Below, in pieces: positions 9,421 through 17,337 of a stretch of 64,000 bases of DNA. The notes under the pieces were generated by a model. The model did not search any database. It saw only the letters and a list, made by a program, of their open reading frames with translations, and had not been told where the DNA came from. Source of the stretch: Streptomyces sp. NBC_01471 (lineage in GTDB: Bacteria > Actinomycetota > Actinomycetes > Streptomycetales > Streptomycetaceae); the NCBI RefSeq assembly GCF_041438865.1, contig NZ_CP109450.1, forward strand, positions 4,361,001 through 4,425,000, written 5' to 3'. Position 1 is the stretch's first letter. Each line of letters opens with the position of its first letter. A program made the translations under genes and the position numbers.

Positions 9421-10785
9421 TCACGCGAATGTGCCGAGCAGCCGCCCGTACACCCCGAACACTCCGATGGCCAGCGGGAACAGCGCGATCACCCCGGCGG
9501 ATTCCACCGCGTCGCCGAGCCTGCGCAGCCGCACCCGGACATGCTCCGCGGGCTGAACTGTCAGGACCACCAAGGGGACCAGCGCGAGTACGACCAGCAG
9601 GGCCAGCGGCCCGGCCGCACCGGAACCCTCCAGCCAGACCCAGGCGAGCCGCACTGTCACGACCGCCGAGGCGACCAGCAGCGCCACCACTTCGGCCACC
9701 AGCGGGAAGGCCCGAGCCCGCAGGGCGAGCACCAGCGTGACGCACACCGCCAGCGGGACGGTCCACACCGACGGCGACCGCAGCGCCAGCAGGGCGGCCA
9801 CGGAGGCGGATACGGCCATCACGACCGTGGCGAGCACCAGCCCGCGATGGGTGGCAGCCAGCGCGGTGGACACCTGGTACCGGCTCACCGACGCGCCACC
9901 GGAGCGCCGGTCGTCCAGTCCCGAAAGTCCCGAGGCCATCAGCGCCAGTCGCGGCAACACACCCAGCGCCACGATCGATACGACGGCCAGGACCGCCCCC
10001 GAGCGCACCTGCCCCACGTCCGGTACGGCTCCGGACTGCAACCAGGCCGCGACCTCCCAGCAGACGGCGCCGCCGGCGACGGCGGCCGCACCGGTCAATC
10101 CGCCCCGGCCCACGGGGGAGTACCGGCCCAGCAGAAGCAGCACCACGACGACGACCGCCGCCACACCACCCAGCCGGGCGCCACCGGACCACCCGTACGC
10201 GTCGGACAGCGTCCACGTCCCGAGAGCGCCCAACGCCCCGGCGGCCACGACGAGAGTGGTGGCCGGACCGCTGTGCGCGGCCCGCCCGCAGAGGACGCCG
10301 ACGACCGCGCCCAGGACAGCCACGGCGACCAGGACGCCACCGGTCGTGGCCGCCGCGAACTCACCACGGGCCAGCACACCGGCCGCCAGAGACCACCCGA
10401 CGGTCGCGAGCCCCGCGACGACCCGTCGCACCTGGGGCCGCCATCGCCAGGCGCGCAGGTCCAGGTCGTCGGCGGCCTCGTCGGTGACGTCGTGCACCAC
10501 AGGAGCAGAGGGCGCGTCCTCGACACGGACCAGCCGCAACACCGCACCGTCCGGGACACCGGCCGATGCCAGGGTGCTGTCGTGGGCAAGCGCGGAACCG
10601 TCGGCCGTGACCATATGCCGGGCCATGGGGCGAGCGCTGACTTCGTCTCCCAGCAGGGTCAGCACTTCCGGGAGGAGCAGCCCGATCGCTTCCTGCGACG
10701 GAAGGACGAGATCAACACGCCGCCGCTCGCCGACCAGCGTGACCCGACTCAATTCCGTAACGCTCAATGACCCCGTGGCTACCAC
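9421..10785 (-). CDS. eccD: type VII secretion integral membrane protein EccD
   Basis: EccD forms the multi-helix membrane vestibule of ESX-type secretion systems. The first ~95 residues form the ubiquitin-like YukD domain (start VTLVGERRRVDLVLPSQEAIGLLLPEVL). From about residue 125 to the C-terminus there are around eleven hydrophobic helices. The length of 454 aa is typical. The start is a GTG at 10785. The gene sits 13 bp after the small membrane protein gene and directly before the EspI-like ATPase. EccD with EccC is the strongest evidence that a genuine T7SS core is encoded here. Confidence 0.93.
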   Translation of the reverse strand: MVATGSLSVTELSRVTLVGERRRVDLVLPSQEAIGLLLPEVLTLLGDEVSARPMARHMVTADGSALAHDSTLASAGVPDGAVLRLVRVEDAPSAPVVHDVTDEAADDLDLRAWRWRPQVRRVVAGLATVGWSLAAGVLARGEFAAATTGGVLVAVAVLGAVVGVLCGRAAHSGPATTLVVAAGALGALGTWTLSDAYGWSGGARLGGVAAVVVVVLLLLGRYSPVGRGGLTGAAAVAGGAVCWEVAAWLQSGAVPDVGQVRSGAVLAVVSIVALGVLPRLALMASGLSGLDDRRSGGASVSRYQVSTALAATHRGLVLATVVMAVSASVAALLALRSPSVWTVPLAVCVTLVLALRARAFPLVAEVVALLVASAVVTVRLAWVWLEGSGAAGPLALLVVLALVPLVVLTVQPAEHVRVRLRRLGDAVESAGVIALFPLAIGVFGVYGRLLGTFA

Positions 10786-10798
10786 GCGTTCGAACCTA

Positions 10799-11065
10799 TC
10801 ATCGGGCGGTTGGCGGCACGGCGGGCGAAGTCTGCTGCACGGCCGGGCTCACCGACGACTTCCCGATGAGCCGATGAGAAACGAACGACCACCCGACACA
10901 TCCCGCACAGAGAACGGCGGCGATGACGACCCCGGTAAGCACTTTCCCCAACCGTTCATCCGCGGAACGCCGACCGCGCTGGGACCCGAAGAGCAACGCG
11001 TCACGGATACGCCGCCGCCGAACGGAGACTGACTCCAGCAGCTGGCTATCGTAGTCATGCGCCAT
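10799..11065 (-). CDS. small single-span membrane protein in the T7SS operon
   Basis: An 88-aa protein. It has an Arg-rich cytoplasmic N-terminal part (VRRRRIRDALLFGSQRGRR), one hydrophobic span at about residues 45-67 (VLTGVVIAAVLCAGCVGWSFV) and a short Ser/Pro/Thr tail outside. No family was recognised. The topology (basic N-terminus, one span) is that of an EccB N-terminus, but the long periplasmic part of EccB is missing. It lies 13 bp upstream of eccD in the same operon, so a structural or anchoring role in the apparatus is plausible but unproven. The short spacer 11066-11212 upstream holds no recognised gene. Confidence 0.7.
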   Translation of the reverse strand: MAHDYDSQLLESVSVRRRRIRDALLFGSQRGRRSADERLGKVLTGVVIAAVLCAGCVGWSFVSHRLIGKSSVSPAVQQTSPAVPPTAR

Positions 11066-11212
11066 CAGTCCTCAGATCCTCGCCTGCGTGTCCCGGACGC
11101 GACAGCACCCAGACCGCCTGGAAGGCTCTCCGGGGTCCAGGGCCACCGGGCGACGGGTGTTGGTGTACTCACGGAAGTCCTCTGGCAATTGATTTGATCG
11201 GAGAGAGCATCG

Positions 11213-11629
11213 CTAGGGGATCGTTCGTACCCGCAGCGCGTTGAGGAGTGATGAGCAAGCTGCGCAGGGTGTGATGGGCTTCCCGTGATCGGGGTCACCG
11301 TGGCCTCGTACCATTCGAGATGTGATGGCCGCGCCCTGAAAGTGTGAGACCGCTTCCTCGGTCCCGATATGGCCGCCGTCGCCTCTGTGTGCGTCAAGTT
11401 GCCACAACTGGTCCGAGATCAGGGCAGATTCGGCGCAGGTGCCACTGAAGTTCTCACGTTGATCTTGGGGTAGGGAATCTATGAACTGCCAGACGAAAGG
11501 ATGGAGATTTGGGTGCCCCGGGCCGATCAGGCTTGTATGGCTGAGTACTGTGCCGTTGATCAGCAGGGAAGACGCCACTGCTGGGAATTGACTAGACAAA
11601 GAAGTCCTCCGCGTCCGGAGCGTCCACAC
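11213..11629 (-). pseudogene. orphan YwqJ-like deaminase toxin module
   Basis: This frame has the core of a YwqJ-type nucleic-acid deaminase: TCAESALISDQL (the C-A-E zinc/catalytic motif) and PCAACSSLL (the paired cysteines). It aligns along its length with the C-terminal ~140 residues of the effector encoded at 12097-14403, but is quite diverged. It has no trafficking domain. Its first residues overlap the end of the immunity gene, and toxin-like sequence begins directly after the immunity stop. No clear ribosome-binding site was seen. This is how displaced toxin cassettes look in polymorphic toxin loci. It could still be made as a 138-aa protein by coupling from the immunity gene. Confidence 0.65.
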
Positions 11630-12068
11630 CTTTCAGGAAACGCTCGAAGGTGTCATTTTCGTCGGATCCTAGGAAATAAGCCCCTGTGTGGTGAAGGTGA
11701 AAGAACCGTCCCTCTTCGTCCACGAGAATCAGGCCGTACTCGGACGCCTCGTATCCGACGGGGAACAACATTTTACCCAGGTCGTCGGCAAGCTCTGAGA
11801 TTTCCGCCGCGTCACCGGCGTACCCCACTGTCGGATTTATGACCAGGGCGAGGTTCGCAGTTTTCGGATGCGCCAGACGTAGAAGTCCGTATCGATGGAC
11901 GAATTCCACTGCGGGTTCCACTGGCAGGAGAGGCGCCCCCTGGCGTTCGGCGTCGATCATTCTGACGTCGATGAGTTCGCTCGCGCGTTCCCCGATGTCT
12001 CTGCCTGGGGCCCAACCGTTCTCCCGCAGCCAGCGGGGTACTTGTGGAGACGAGCCGTCGGTAGCCAT
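11592..12068 (-). CDS. SUKH-3 immunity protein
   Basis: A 158-aa cytoplasmic protein with the SUKH-3 start motif WLRENGWAPGRDIG near residues 13-26. Family-like blocks follow: AVEFVHRYGLLRL, ALVINPTVGY, LGKMLFPVGYEASEYGLILVDEEGRFFHLHHTGAYFLG. SUKH proteins neutralise the toxin encoded immediately upstream in polymorphic toxin loci. The ATG at 12068 has GGAG about nine bases before it and lies 28 bp after the stop of the deaminase effector, so toxin and antidote are co-transcribed. Upstream in-frame codons to 12167 overlap the toxin gene and are not part of the protein. The proposed partner is the C-terminal deaminase of 12097-14403. Confidence 0.88.
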   Translation of the reverse strand: MATDGSSPQVPRWLRENGWAPGRDIGERASELIDVRMIDAERQGAPLLPVEPAVEFVHRYGLLRLAHPKTANLALVINPTVGYAGDAAEISELADDLGKMLFPVGYEASEYGLILVDEEGRFFHLHHTGAYFLGSDENDTFERFLKGVDAPDAEDFFV

Positions 12069-12096
12069 GTGGTGCCGCTCCGTATTGAATGGTTGA

Positions 12097-14403
12097 TTAT
12101 GAATGCGGGTGGATTCCAAGTTCCAGGAGGACGTGCTTGCAAGTATCGCATGCTGCGAGATAGGCATTGTGTGCCATCACGACTTCGCCGGTTTCACGAT
12201 TGATCAGATCACCGATGCGTCTTGTGTGGACCGAACTTCCTTCCAGGGCCTTCCTGGCGTCATCAACAGTTCGTATCGCGGTGCTGGTGGGATCGAGCTG
12301 CGACAATCGGTCGCTGATCAGGGAAATTTCGGCGCATTTGCCGTGGCCGAATCCCTTTTTCTCGAGTATGCCAGCCGCGACATCATCACTGATCCGCTTC
12401 AGCACACCCTCAACAACCGGGTGGGTGTGAGGGAGCTTCTGGCCGTGCATTTTTGTGGTACTGCTGTGCGCGGTGATGGTGTTGTCGTGCAGAAGGCTGC
12501 CGGCGCATCCCTGTTCCAGCCGGTGCTGGCCGGCGGAGACGTTACTTCCCGTGGGAGTATTGAGCGCGTCATCCGCGAGTTGTCGTGCCTCCCTTTCCAG
12601 GACTGCGAGCTGTTCCTCCGGCGTGAGATGTGCGACTTCCAGCGCAGGCCGCCTGTGATGACGCATGCGGTCGGCGCTTGACCCATGCCAGCCGGGCTGA
12701 GGTTCCACGGGTGTGCCCTCAGGACCGTTGCCGCCGGAACCGGCCCCGTGGCCGGGCAGGCCGCTGCTTTCCTCAACTCCGTCTGCATGTGAGGTGGGGT
12801 CTTCAGTGCTGCTGCTGGTGCCATGCCCCGAGCTTCTGCTCTCCGCAGGGTGGGCCACTTGAGGCGCACTGTCACGGTGATCGAATTCTCCGCCGGAGTG
12901 ATCGACGCTGTGCGAGTTGGTAGGTGATGCATCCGCGCCCCGGCTGGGTTCTGCAGTCTCTCGGCTCGGGATATTGCCTTCAGGCGGCCGACCCATGTCA
13001 GCGACGCTGTGCGCACTAGTCGGACCCACGTGTACGGGCTCCCGCCGCGGCAGTGAGCCCTCCAGCGCGGTGCGGTCGGCGGCGGAGAGTTCGACATGGT
13101 CCGGAGCGGTGGTGCCGTCGGGGCGTACGACGGTGCCGTCGTCCAGGTCGAGGCGGGTGCCGTCCGGCCATTCGATGTGGGTGCCGGTCACGACGGGGGT
13201 GTCGGCGCCGGTTTTGAGTACGGTGCCGTCGGGCTGGAGGTGGCCGGTGCCGGAGAGGATGCCGTTGTAGGCGCCGGAGTGGACGTTCCTGAGGCCCGCG
13301 AAGAGGTCACCCACCTTGATGGTGGCGAACTTGCCGGCCTTGCCGACGTAGGTCATGGGGTCGACGAGACGCCCCGCTTTGCCGACCACCGAGACGGTTT
13401 TGGCCAGTGCTCCGGTTTTCGCGGCGGTGCCGGCGCCTTCGGTGAAGACGGTGGTGACGATGTTGAACGTGACGGCCCCTGCCGCTCGGGCCGGGTTCTT
13501 GCCCCATTCGTCCCAGGCCACCAGCGCTTTGCCGGTGTCCTTCACGGCCTTGCGGCTGTCGCGCAGCCAGGACGGCAGTTTCTTGTCAGGGGTCGACCAG
13601 TAGAACGGCGCGATGCCTGGGCTCGAGAGCGCGAGACCGGTAGCAAGCTTGGCCAGTCCCTCCCAGGCCTGCCCGGCCTTGTCCCAGCCGTCGGTGCCGA
13701 CCAGCGTGCCGAGCCCCTTGACCGTGCCCCAGACGCCGTCGACGACGAAGCCGTCCCATACGTAACTCTTGGCCTGATGCCCCAGCCAGGCCAGCCCCGT
13801 GTACTCACGTTCCGCGGGCGCCCCCCAGGGGGTCTGTTCGGCGTGGTCGAGGACGTCGGCCTTGTAGCCGTACATGTTCGGCTTGTGCGAGCCGTCGTCA
13901 GCGATGAGCGGCGCGCCGCCGACCAGTGCGGTGATCTTGCTGTAGCAGGCGCGCTCCGCGGAGGTGAAGGCGTCCTCGGCCGCGTTCACGTCGTGCCACA
14001 GGTCGTTGTTGTGATCGACCTTGTCCTGATCCCTGCGCCAGTGCTCATCGCCCTGCACGCTGTCCACAAACGCGATGGCGTCGGCCTTGAGGCTCTTGAG
14101 CCGCGCCACCACCGGCCGCACCTCGGCACTGTAAGCGCTCAGCGCGGAGGCCGCCTTCTCCAGGTCGTCGGCGATCGAGTCCGACTTTGTGGCCACCGGG
14201 CCGGTCGTCGCGAACAACTGCTCGGCTTCCGGTGCTTTGTAGAACGCCGACAGTCCCTGGAACGTGGAGTGCACGGACGCGCCCGAAGTCCGGAACAGCA
14301 CCGCCTCCGCCGACAGTGCCAGCGCATCCGAGTCCAACTGGTCCAGATGCCCGGTGAACTGAGGAATTCCCGAAGGAACGATGAGATCGTTGTCGCCGCT
14401 CAC
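12097..14403 (-). CDS. T7SS effector with C-terminal YwqJ-like deaminase toxin
   Basis: A 768-aa polymorphic toxin. The N-terminal ~110 residues are helical and Ala/Ser-rich, like WXG/LXG-type secretion domains. Residues 200-370 form a middle region with several hydrophobic stretches, as in other Streptomyces T7SS effectors. The linker around residues 395-430 has WPDGTRLDLDDGTVVRPDG, and residues 450-600 are disordered and rich in Ser, Gly, His and Pro. The last ~140 residues are a YwqJ-like deaminase: KCAEISLISDRL (Cys690-Ala-Glu692) and CDTC (Cys752, Cys755). The GTG start overlaps the DUF6507 stop (GTGA, 14400-14403). The SUKH-3 gene follows after 28 bp. Likely role: contact or secreted toxin deaminating nucleotides or nucleic acid in competitors. 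Confidence 0.85.
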   Translation of the reverse strand: MSGDNDLIVPSGIPQFTGHLDQLDSDALALSAEAVLFRTSGASVHSTFQGLSAFYKAPEAEQLFATTGPVATKSDSIADDLEKAASALSAYSAEVRPVVARLKSLKADAIAFVDSVQGDEHWRRDQDKVDHNNDLWHDVNAAEDAFTSAERACYSKITALVGGAPLIADDGSHKPNMYGYKADVLDHAEQTPWGAPAEREYTGLAWLGHQAKSYVWDGFVVDGVWGTVKGLGTLVGTDGWDKAGQAWEGLAKLATGLALSSPGIAPFYWSTPDKKLPSWLRDSRKAVKDTGKALVAWDEWGKNPARAAGAVTFNIVTTVFTEGAGTAAKTGALAKTVSVVGKAGRLVDPMTYVGKAGKFATIKVGDLFAGLRNVHSGAYNGILSGTGHLQPDGTVLKTGADTPVVTGTHIEWPDGTRLDLDDGTVVRPDGTTAPDHVELSAADRTALEGSLPRREPVHVGPTSAHSVADMGRPPEGNIPSRETAEPSRGADASPTNSHSVDHSGGEFDHRDSAPQVAHPAESRSSGHGTSSSTEDPTSHADGVEESSGLPGHGAGSGGNGPEGTPVEPQPGWHGSSADRMRHHRRPALEVAHLTPEEQLAVLEREARQLADDALNTPTGSNVSAGQHRLEQGCAGSLLHDNTITAHSSTTKMHGQKLPHTHPVVEGVLKRISDDVAAGILEKKGFGHGKCAEISLISDRLSQLDPTSTAIRTVDDARKALEGSSVHTRRIGDLINRETGEVVMAHNAYLAACDTCKHVLLELGIHPHS

Positions 14404-14786
14404 TCCGCGCTCTTCTTCCCCTCGCCCGGAAGATGGATCACGGGTTCTTTCACCGCATTGCGCTGCACGTTCGCGGCCATCTCCACGTTGCCCTTGAGGT
14501 ACTCGTGGGTGGCTTCACTCGCGCCGTTCAACGACTTGATGGTGCGCTGCGCCACGTAGACGAGGTCTCTCTGCTTCGCATGGTGGAACTCGGCCAGCGC
14601 CGCCGCCACCGGGCCGCTGGGCGGACCCGCGCCGCAATAGGTACCTGAGATCGTCCCCGCTGAACTGGCGGCGCTGGGCAGCGTCTTCTCCATCGATGTG
14701 CACGCATCGGACAGCCCTTCGGCGGCGGTCTCCGTCCTGCTCAGGACACCCCGCACCCCCGACACACTGATATCCCACGCCGTCAT
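14400..14786 (-). CDS. DUF6507 family T7SS-associated protein
   Basis: A 128-aa, mostly helical protein beginning MTAWDISVSGVRGVLSRTE. The start and the central SAASSAGTISGTYCGAG element are those of DUF6507, a small family encoded in Streptomyces T7SS effector operons. It resembles a WXG100-like helical hairpin in size and composition and probably pairs with the N-terminal domain of the effector encoded directly downstream, with which its gene overlaps by 4 bp. The C-terminal tail is charged (GEGKKSAE). Partner and chaperone functions are inference. Confidence 0.75.
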   Translation of the reverse strand: MTAWDISVSGVRGVLSRTETAAEGLSDACTSMEKTLPSAASSAGTISGTYCGAGPPSGPVAAALAEFHHAKQRDLVYVAQRTIKSLNGASEATHEYLKGNVEMAANVQRNAVKEPVIHLPGEGKKSAE

Positions 14787-14881
14787 GAATAAGCCCCCGT
14801 GATCTCTTGCTCCTGAGCCGCAATCCGCGAGTCGCGCTCACGCATCGGTCCGCCCCATCCCGCTGCGGGCCGGTTTCGCGG

Positions 14882-15190
14882 TCAGCCGATGTTGTCGACC
14901 GCCGCCTTGGCCCGCGCCAGGGTCTGATGGGCCGTCCCGTCGTTCTTCTCCAGCGTGGTACGCACCAGATGGATAATGTTCCGCACCTCATCGGCAGCCC
15001 GGTTCCAGCGGACTTCCTTGCCGTGGTACTCGTCCGACACGCCGTCAGCGGTGAACTCCGCCATCGCGGCCCTCACCGCCCGGTCGCGGTCCCCGAGTAC
15101 CAGCTCCAGCCGGCCGATGATCCCCTGCAACCCGCCCTGAACCTCCGCCGAGGCCCCGGTGTCGTAACTGTTGCGGTCCTGACTCGCCAT
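14882..15190 (-). CDS. ESAT-6/WXG100-like small secreted protein
   Basis: A 102-aa helical protein of the Streptomyces family annotated as pore-forming ESAT-6-like. Characteristic stretches are YDTGASAEVQGGLQGIIGRLE and DGVSDEYHGKEVRWNRAADEVR. The latter contains a W in the loop region as in WXG100 proteins. The ATG at 15190 has a GGGGGG run five to six bases upstream; the longer open frame upstream to 15295 lies in the 3' end of the preceding gene and is not used. It is the second gene of the T7SS operon, 25 bp after the other WXG100-like gene, and the two probably form a secreted heterodimer. Confidence 0.8.
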   Translation of the reverse strand: MASQDRNSYDTGASAEVQGGLQGIIGRLELVLGDRDRAVRAAMAEFTADGVSDEYHGKEVRWNRAADEVRNIIHLVRTTLEKNDGTAHQTLARAKAAVDNIG

Positions 15191-15215
15191 GACGAACCCC
15201 CCTGTGCCCTCTCGC

Positions 15216-15548
15216 CTATCGCCCGGAGAATCGGGCCGCATCGAAATTCGCGGCACCCATGTGTTGGTGCGCGTTGTCCGCGCTCTCCTGGTCACCCGTC
15301 ACAAAGGCACTGTCCATGCCCGACTGACCGCCCAGTATCGAATGCAGCGAGCCGTTCAACGCAGCCGTGATCTCGTCCGAGTGCTGCTTGAACGTATCGA
15401 AAGCCACCTTCCCGGAGCCGTTGAATTTCCCTTCCAACGGCTCCGCCGCAGCGATCAACTGCTGGATCAATACACCCAGATCGCTGCTGGAACCTGACGT
15501 GCTCTTCCCCAGATCCGACAGAGTCGTAGACCCCATGTCGAACTTCAT
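15216..15548 (-). CDS. WXG100-like protein, first gene of the T7SS operon
   Basis: A 110-aa helical protein (MKFDMGSTTLSDLGKSTSGSSSDLG...). The central block LIQQLIAAAEPLEGKFNGSGKVAFDTF has the LEGKFNG-G turn that replaces WXG in many actinobacterial EsxA/EsxB relatives. The ATG at 15548 follows a GGGGGCGG run. No signal peptide is present, as expected for T7SS substrates. It is the first gene of a minus-strand run that continues through the other WXG100-like protein, DUF6507, the deaminase effector and SUKH-3. The shared promoter is expected in 15549-15785, where no clear -35/-10 pair was picked out. Confidence 0.78.
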   Translation of the reverse strand: MKFDMGSTTLSDLGKSTSGSSSDLGVLIQQLIAAAEPLEGKFNGSGKVAFDTFKQHSDEITAALNGSLHSILGGQSGMDSAFVTGDQESADNAHQHMGAANFDAARFSGR

Positions 15549-15785
15549 GCCACCGCCCCCGTCATGACGTACGCGTGCCGCGAGCCCACGAGCAGGGAGT
15601 ACCCGCTTCGCGACTCACCGGAGTCGAAAGCATAGCAATCGAACGTATGTCGCACATGCAATTGATGGGGAGTTGGCGCGTCTGTGCCTTCGTCGTCGGC
15701 GTCGTGCATCCGCACGCGCGGAAAACGGAGTTGGCGCCGAAATATCCCCGTGCCCTGAAGCTGCTGGTGGCGCCACACTGTCGCA

Positions 15786-16490
15786 ATGGATCATGTCGAG
15801 ATCGCCGGCGAACTGGTGCGGGACCGTTTCCCTGAGGCGCGGGCCGCCTTTCTGGCCGGCAGCGTACTGACTCACCGCCGCACACCCACCTCCGACTTGG
15901 ACATCGTGGTGCTGCTGACCGGCCCGCCCGCCCCCTTTCGGGAGAGCCTGGTGCATGAAGGCTGGCCGGTGGAGCTGTTCGTCCAGACTGAGGCCGACTG
16001 GCGTCTCTTCGCTGAGCGGGAGACGGCCGACCGCAAGTCTCCGCTGCTGGCCATGTGCGCGGACGGCATGTTGCTGATCGACGCGGACGGGCTCGGAGCT
16101 GTGCTGCAGGCTGAGTCCCGGGAACGGTTGGCGGCGGGGCCTCCTCCCGTATCAGCGACAGAGCTGGAGGACCGGCGGTACGCACTCACCGACACCCTGG
16201 ACGATCTTCGCGGCTGCACCGACCTGTTGGAGCAGGCTTATCTGGTGGCAGACCTGTTGCAGCGCGCCTCGGAATTGGCCCTGCTGGCAGGCGGGCACTG
16301 GCTCGGCGGCGGCAAGTGGCTCTCACGGCGACTCGCTGCGGCCGACCCCGGATTGCACAGGCGCCTGACAGCGGGTGCGGCTGCGGCGATGTCCCAGCGG
16401 GCGGACGGAACCGGCCACTTCACCGAAGCGGTGAAGGAAGTCCTGGAGTTGGCCGGCGGGCCCCTGTGGGCCGGGTACAGCCGCGGGTGA
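15786..16490 (+). CDS. minimal nucleotidyltransferase-domain protein
   Basis: A 234-aa cytoplasmic protein of the DNA polymerase beta-like nucleotidyltransferase superfamily. The signature is GSVLTHRRTPTSDLDIVVLL: Gly25-Ser26 and the metal-binding Asp37-X-Asp39. A helical C-terminal part (residues 120-234, TLDDLRGCTDLLEQAYLVADLLQRASEL) resembles the substrate-binding half of kanamycin-type nucleotidyltransferases. The substrate is unknown. It stands alone, divergent from the T7SS operon, and ends just before a strong hairpin. Confidence 0.8.
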   Translation: MDHVEIAGELVRDRFPEARAAFLAGSVLTHRRTPTSDLDIVVLLTGPPAPFRESLVHEGWPVELFVQTEADWRLFAERETADRKSPLLAMCADGMLLIDADGLGAVLQAESRERLAAGPPPVSATELEDRRYALTDTLDDLRGCTDLLEQAYLVADLLQRASELALLAGGHWLGGGKWLSRRLAAADPGLHRRLTAGAAAAMSQRADGTGHFTEAVKEVLELAGGPLWAGYSRG

Positions 16491-16541
16491 GGCGGGTGGC
16501 AGCCGCCACCGGCCGGGACGCCTTGCGCGTTGCCACCTCAG

Positions 16542-16571
16542 CCGCGGCGCGTCACACCTGACGCGCCGCGG
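16542..16571. terminator. 13-bp perfect hairpin between convergent genes
   Basis: CCGCGGCGCGTCA (16542-16554) pairs perfectly with TGACGCGCCGCGG (16559-16571) around a CACC loop. It lies between the convergent nucleotidyltransferase gene and the minus-strand gene whose stop codon is inside the stem, so it probably works in both directions. No U-tract follows, as is usual in Streptomyces. Confidence 0.75.
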
Positions 16572-17109
16572 CCACCGCCTCGCGCATCGCATGCCGTGTC
16601 CGGGGCCGGTCGCGTGCCAGCAGTTCGACCGCGCGGCCCAGCCAGTCGGCGTCGGCGAACCGGTGTGCCTCGCCCTCACTGGCGATCTGTCTGAGCAGTT
16701 CCTCGAACAGCGCCAGGTGAGTGAGGTTGTACCAGTAGGGGTGGCGGTCGAAGGCGGCCAGCCCGTTCTCGTACGGGTGCCGCAGGGTCATGTGGACATA
16801 ACCGTGGCCGCGGCCCTTCCACGGGCCCGGCAGCCCGCCCAGCAGTGCCCGCATGCCGTACGAGCCCATCGGGGGATACTTGGCGCCGAGCGTGAAACCG
16901 ATCGACATGACCCTGGACCAGGGAATCAACTGGTCATTGGTTTGCGCCGAGTTCCCCGACTTCAGGGAGTTCCCCGAGTCCCCCGCGTGCTGGTACAGCC
17001 CGTCGGCGCGGAACTCCAGCCAGGTGCCGCCCGGCCGTCGGCAATTGCCCACGGCCCAGCGGCCGTCGACCCGTTCCAGCGGGCCCAGAGACGCGGGTAT
17101 GTCACTCAT
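16552..17109 (-). CDS. conserved hypothetical protein, 185 aa
   Basis: No family was recognised. The protein has no signal or membrane segment. Visible features are PWSRVMSIGFTLGAKYPPMGSYGMRALLGGLPGPWKGRGHGYVHMTLRHPYENGLAAFDRH in the middle and an acidic helical C-terminus (ALFEELLRQIASEGEAHRFADADWLGRAVELLA). The start at MSDIP (17109) is preferred to an ATG 30 bases upstream (MARRPCSNER), whose codons lack the conserved look of the rest. It is a single gene between two hairpins. Confidence 0.6.
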   Translation of the reverse strand: MSDIPASLGPLERVDGRWAVGNCRRPGGTWLEFRADGLYQHAGDSGNSLKSGNSAQTNDQLIPWSRVMSIGFTLGAKYPPMGSYGMRALLGGLPGPWKGRGHGYVHMTLRHPYENGLAAFDRHPYWYNLTHLALFEELLRQIASEGEAHRFADADWLGRAVELLARDRPRTRHAMREAVAAARQV

Positions 17110-17279
17110 CCGCTCATTGGAGCACGGCCGGCGCGCCACCGGGATGCGTATCTGCCGTGTGCCCTTCAGGTTCCGGCCGCCCCGGTGCCTCGGTGCCTCG
17201 GTCTCTCAACCTGCGGCACGAGCACGGCGAGGATCGCGGCGGGCCCGTTCCAGGGGCGGTGGCGCAGAGGCCGCCGAAC

Positions 17280-17320
17280 GGGCTGAGCCCCGTGGTAACC
17301 GCCGCCTGGGGGCTCAGCCC
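17280..17320 (-). terminator. hairpin after terD
   Basis: GGGCTGAGCCCC (17280-17291) and GGGGCTCAGCCC (17309-17320) form a 12-bp perfect stem with a 17-base loop. It starts 18 bases after the terD stop codon on the minus strand. Confidence 0.7.
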
Positions 17321-17337
17321 GTGGTGTCACTCGGGTG

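Noticed and set aside
9404..10216. N-terminal extension of the MinD-like ATPase frame
   Set aside because: It is the shadow of eccD in another frame; the extension is Arg/Gly-rich without homology, and a ribosome-binding site sits before the ATG at 9403.
11065..11397. Minus-strand frame of 110 codons beginning MTHTEATAAISG
   Set aside because: No family resemblance; it overlaps the orphan deaminase module, which has recognisable motifs in another frame.
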